64,000 nucleotides of DNA from Humulus lupulus (lineage: Eukaryota; Streptophyta; Magnoliopsida; Rosales; Cannabaceae), in contig NC_084802.1 in NCBI RefSeq assembly GCF_963169125.1, positions 24,641,607-24,705,606 of the forward strand, in the 5' to 3' direction. Below are positions 60,601 through 64,000 of the stretch, piece by piece. The number at the start of each line of letters is the position of its first letter. The first letter of the stretch is position 1. The notes beneath the pieces are model-generated. The model was not told the DNA's origin and did not search any database. It saw nothing but the letters and a program-made list of their open reading frames with translations. The translations under genes and the position numbers were made by a program.

Positions 60601-60645
60601 ACCAACCAATTGCATGTTTCATCTGCGCAAGTAACTAGGTACTCT
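53127..60645. repeat. Dispersed palindrome GGTAACYRGTTACC and variants
   Basis: Near-palindromic 14-mers occur at about 53127, 53465, 54030, 54069, 55147, 56616, 56658, 56704, 57851, 57893, 57999, 58111, 58153, 58371, 58413, 59180, 59228, 59874 and 60629. Perfect or one-off forms include GGTAACTGGTTACC (56658, 59228), GGTAACTAGTTACC (56616) and GGTAACCAGTTACC (58371). Nearly all lie in introns or between the two convergent genes. Three fall within 102 bp at 56616-56717. The rest of the window has only stray GGTAAC hexamers. Confidence 0.85.
57644..58655. other. Space between the convergent genes of the Mutator-like element
   Basis: No gene. AT-rich, with eight copies of the GGTAAC/GTTACC palindrome family, the densest stretch for that motif. 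A direct repeat of about 25 bp (CATACCGAGGGTAACTGGTTACTTAA type) occurs near 57884 and 58145. Confidence 0.65.
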
Positions 60646-60910
60646 CTAGGTTCTGATCTTTTTGTTTTGAACTGGAAGTTATGCAGCATTGCATAGTAGC
60701 TAAGGGCTTATTTGACTGTGTTCTTATCCTTGTAAATTTGTCCTTGCTCTATTGTGTTCACTCTGTAATCAGATATTACTAGTTGGATTTCATCCAACTT
60801 CTTTTTTCTTTTTGTATTGTCCTCAATTATGAAATCAGCTACTTCTTCAGCAAAATGAGGTATGTATGACACATTTATGCCCTCATTTGTTGTGCTTGAC
60901 ATTCCTTCTT

Positions 60911-62813
60911 TGTAACGACCCACTAATCTAGACTCTTGGACCATTATCGAACTATACATACAAATTCTTACTAAAACATACATTTTGCGAAAATACCATA
61001 ATTTATTATAAACTTGTAGAAACAAAGGTTACTTTCATAAAAATAAGTAGGATATGGGTACCCATTGTCTTTAAAACAAAAAAAATAACTTAAAGTAAAA
61101 AGAGTTACATAGAAAATGCGGAAAATACATTTAAAACCATAAAAAACATAAACAAGACTACATCCTCGAATCGAATAACGCTCGGCCCCTTGACTCCATT
61201 CACCATCGATACACATTCTCTAAGCGTCACGAATCTTACCGCCTCTAAAGCTTATTTTCCTGCACATAAAACAAAAAGGAATGAGCCTAATGCCCAGCAA
61301 GGAAAATCTAACACATAGTCATAAACATAATTTCATAAGAAACATAAAGACATAACATAACACATAATACACTTATTATAATGGCCATTATTACTTGGGG
61401 TCCCATAGACTAAACAAGCTTATGCCCATGAGATTAGTGGGGTCCTACCAGCTAAATAGGCATATGCCCACAATCTTTTTGGGGTCTTGTTAGTCAAATA
61501 GGGCATAAGCCCAAGCCTACAAACATACACATTCATAACATATCATAACATAACACATAAGATAACATAAACATAAACATATAGATTCTAGCCTATTTTC
61601 CTTACCAAAGTTACCGGATATAATGGACTGAGTTGGGACTTTTGGAACACTCCTAAAACCATAATGAACAAGAGTGAGTTGAAAGAAGGAAAGAGATGAA
61701 AAGGAAATGGGAAGACTAAACCATTTGAGAAACATGCTTACCGAAACTTATGTGCTCAAGAACTTAGATTCCCTAACCAAAATGAAGATTAAGGTTAGAG
61801 ATTGAGTAGAAGACTATGAGAAAGAAAATAACATAATACAGAAATGAACTAGAGTTTTGGTTACCTCAAAGACTTGAAAGACCAATCTACTCCTCAACCG
61901 AAATACTATAGAACCTCACTTCCCAAAGTGTTTGATAAGCTTATGATGTTTAAGCTTATGATTTTCCCAAACCAGGTGTTTACACTCTCACACTCACTTA
62001 ACACTAGCAGCTTCTGAACTTAGAGCAAAAGGTGAATAATGGCTGGGTACTAGGTCCTATTTATAGAGTTTGGGAATGAAAGTATCTTGATTTTACTTGA
62101 ATAAAAATAATGGCTTTTTAGGTGAAAATCATTTGAATAATCGTTCAGCAGAGGCTGAAGACTCGTTCAAAAGATACTGGACTTTTGAAGAAGTTTGAAT
62201 GACTGAAAGGAAAATAATTCAAAAGTGTTTGAAAACATGCTGGTGGAGGCGATATATCGCCCCCTATAGGCGATATATTGCCTGGACCACTGTTCCCGAG
62301 GCGACCGTGCATTGATTCGTGTTTTCCGTATCTACGTGCTGCGATATATCGCCCCCTATAGCTACGATATATCGGCATACGCTGAATATTTAAACACGAA
62401 ATTACACAATTTTAGCTAAGTTTGAATGGGGTAAACAGCCTTGACTAAGCCCTCAACGTATTCAAAGCTGCTGACTGACCCTATAACATTCAAACTTTAC
62501 TCCTTATTAAATTTAATCCTCAAAAATACTTAATCCTTAATCACCATTCATAACATGTGCTTAAAATCCTATTGGTTGATATCTAAACCTTATAGTATGA
62601 TAAATATAATCCTTAATATTAGTCACATTAATCAAACCTTAGGTTAACTTAATATTCTTAAACTATAGATTAAACTTAGAAAATCTATAAGTACTACTAT
62701 GAGTGTCCAAATAATTCCCGGTCTGAACCAAAAATCCACAGTTACAAAGATAATACTAAACATACTATAATACTATTATCTATCTTAGCTAAGTAAAGTT
62801 CTTGGACTCTACA
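60911..62813 (-). mobile_element. Solo LTR D, 1903 bp, nested in the transposase gene
   Basis: It runs on the plus strand from TGTAACGACCCACT to GGACTCTACA, with a perfect 5-bp duplication TTCTT at 60906-60910 and 62814-62818. Inner landmarks (CCCAGCAAGGAAAA near 61295, CCTTACC near 61602) match solo LTR C in the same orientation, so it lies on the minus strand. It is shorter than A and C. It contains a cassette of GCGATATATCGC palindromes. Confidence 0.85.
62237..62385 (-). repeat. Palindrome cassette in solo LTR D (GCGATATATCGC type)
   Basis: GGCGATATATCGCCCCCTATAG occurs, with small changes, in two direct repeats about 98 bp apart, each followed by a second half-palindrome (GCGATATATTG, ACGATATATCG). 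The motif GCGATATATCGC is a perfect 12-bp palindrome. Confidence 0.75.
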
Positions 62814-62879
62814 TTCTTCAAGTAACATTTGTTCATTGATGGAAGCTTGATTTGCTTGCATTAATAATGTCCCCACCTC

Positions 62880-63617
62880 TAGGGCTGTGCAGAAACGATC
62901 CGATCCAATAACAAACCGACCGATCCAATGTCAACCGACCGCTAAAAATTGGATATCCAATCATGATTGAATTGGATCGGATGACATTTTTAAAAATCCA
63001 ATATTGGATCGGTCGGTTCTTGGATGACATGTAAATCCAATGGATCCAACCGACCGATCCAATCCAATAATGATCCAATACCATCCAATTAATATTAAGA
63101 TAAAAAATATATTATATATATTTTTTAAAGTTAAAATATATTATATTTTATTACATTTACTGTTTACATATATTATATTTGATGTACTAAACTTTTTTAT
63201 TTAATTATGATGTATTATTGTAATTTTATGTTGGATTCCTACAAATTATTAAGACTTATGTTTTTAATTTTATATTAGATTTGTGTTGTAAACTTCTAAA
63301 TCATTACAATTAAATATTTTTATTATTTGGATGAGTAATTAGTGTTTTTATAATTGAAATAATATTTTTTTTTAAAAAAAATAAGCCTAAATAAAGGTTT
63401 TAAAAGATCGGATGAATCCGATCCGATCCAACGGATAACCAATGGGTGCATCAAATGGATGGAACCGAACCGATCCAATCATCCATTGGATCGGATCAGA
63501 TCGGTCGGTTCAAGATGATTGGATCGGATCGGTTCCAAAAATCCAACATCCAATTGGATGATTGGATCAGATCGGATGGGCTTAAAAACATTGGATGTCA
63601 TCCAATGAACACCCCTA
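62880..63617. mobile_element. Non-autonomous hAT element 2, 738 bp
   Basis: The ends are TAGGGCTGTGCA and the reverse complement of TAGGGGTGTTCA. A perfect 8-bp duplication CCCACCTC lies at 62872-62879 and 63618-63625. Both subterminal regions are filled with GATCCGATCCAAT, CGGTCGGTT and GGATCGGAT on both strands; the centre is AT-rich. The frames inside are products of these repeats. The termini match the hAT element at 13085 but the subterminal repeats do not. Confidence 0.92.
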
Positions 63618-64000
63618 CCCACCTCCATTTCTTCTGCTGTAGCTTTCTGATTTGCTAGTAGAAGAAGGTCATTTTCATTGCTTGATTCTTGAACTATAGT
63701 GACACACAATGGTAAGTCTATTATTTTAGCAGCAACTTTTTTCTTTATTTCCAGGAAGAACAACACTGAATTGTCTGTTACAACCTTCATTGGTGGTGTT
63801 CCTTTTTCTACTTGATAAGAAACTTCAATAGTTGCTGTTTTTTCCTTTATCTCATTTTTTTATCAAATTCACCAAGTTGTCAAGAGAACAATTTGGTGGT
63901 ATTAATATCCCAGTCATTGTGTATCCTTGGTACTCGTTGTTTTCATTCTAATTGCCTCCATATTGAACCAAAGAAGTAATATTGTCCATATCTGTAAAAT

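Larger units (their letters stand above)
58656..63989 (-). pseudogene. MuDR-type transposase gene, split by two insertions
   Basis: Minus strand, start ATG likely at 63989. Parts in order: an N-terminal region (TMTGILIPPNCSLDNLVNLI, then FFLEIKKKVAAKIIDLPL) interrupted by a hAT element and a solo LTR; a MuDR DNA-binding domain (YYAMLHNFQFKTKRSE ... CNPNHTC); the MULE transposase core with VVDGTFLK, VSDRHKSI and SNIAESLNA (candidate D,D,E); a SWIM zinc finger (CTCNRFQEDEIPSGHAVA); and a CCHC knuckle (CGKCAQPGHNRKTC) before the stop at 58656. Exons of the core are 60910-59990, 59797-59289 and 59114-58656 with canonical sites. Breaks besides the insertions: TAG near 63950, a one-base shift in an A run near 63868, and TAA at 60708-60710. 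The protein would cut and move the element. Confidence 0.87.
52331..64000. mobile_element. Mutator-like element carrying a Ulp1 protease gene (continues past the window)
   Basis: Two convergent genes, a DUF1985-Ulp1 gene (plus) and a MuDR-type transposase gene (minus), are the combination known from Ulp1-bearing plant Mutator-like elements such as Kaonashi in Arabidopsis. The left border is uncertain: GGGGTAGTTATGTAATTTTA at 52507 looks like the outer part of a terminal inverted repeat, but the right end lies beyond the window, so it cannot be checked. A solo LTR and a hAT element are nested in it. Its non-coding parts hold the dispersed GGTAAC/GTTACC palindromes. Confidence 0.8.

Noticed and set aside
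62833..63790. Open frames inside hAT element 2
   Set aside because: They translate the GATCGG/GGATCC repeat words; only the part right of 63626 belongs to the transposase gene.

Overview
This window is plant nuclear DNA, most likely from a eudicot. The signs are GT-AG introns, CACTA, hAT, Mutator-like, Ty1/copia and Ty3/gypsy elements, and AT-rich spacers. The species cannot be fixed from the sequence. I found no rRNA, tRNA or CRISPR array, and no host gene that looks intact. The window is a nest of transposable elements with three broken remnants of ordinary or unrecognised genes: an inositol-transporter-like gene, an ankyrin/PGG gene, and one unidentified fragment.

Layout, left to right. 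1-1331 is AT-rich spacer. 1332-7707 is a plus-strand CACTA element with a TNP2-type transposase gene (introns, one stop, one frameshift), a 3 x 144 bp tandem repeat over its 3' end, a second gene of the plant Transposase_24 type (three stops), and a GC-rich subterminal repeat block ending in the CACTA terminus. 8665-11395 is a small Mutator-like MITE (9-bp target duplication) split by a 2.4-kb solo LTR (5-bp duplication). 11405-13084 holds a possible solo LTR and an inverted-repeat MITE. 13085-13784 is a hAT element (8-bp duplication). 14197-16003 is the 3' part of an INT2/INT4-like inositol transporter, frameshifted and interrupted near its end by a 404-bp insertion. 16475-21106 is a very young copia element: 281-bp LTRs identical by eye and a single in-frame TGA. 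22654-23765 is a DUF4283/zinc-knuckle (LINE ORF1-like) pseudogene. 24597 to about 26875 is a truncated LTR of the same group as the solo LTR at 8911.

27848-41807 is a complete but dead Ty3/gypsy element on the minus strand. It has 593-bp LTRs, a 5-bp target duplication, and one gag-pol frame of 6246 nt with 13 stops and no net frameshift. It also carries an intron-containing gene of the Transposase_28 type on the opposite (plus) strand, as some Tat-lineage elements do. Another solo LTR (28878-31176) sits in the leader intron of that antisense gene. 41983-49350 is a second CACTA element, on the minus strand, with a TNP2-type gene, a downstream Ulp1-protease-like part, and subterminal repeats at both ends. 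49365-52018 holds an unidentified coding-like fragment and a broken ankyrin/PGG gene.

From about 52.3 kb to the window end lies a large Mutator-like element with two convergent genes: a plus-strand DUF1985-Ulp1 protease gene (52795-57643) and a minus-strand MuDR-type transposase gene (58656-63989). The transposase gene is split by a fourth solo LTR (60911-62813) and a second hAT element (62880-63617). The most unusual signal is a 14-bp palindrome close to GGTAACYRGTTACC, repeated about 15-20 times in the introns and intergenic part of this element and hardly seen elsewhere. A second is a GC-rich cassette of short palindromes, different in sequence but alike in plan, in all four LTRs of the TGTAAYG...CGTTACA group. 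Many stops fall where a C-to-T or G-to-A change would explain them, as expected of methylated, silenced elements.
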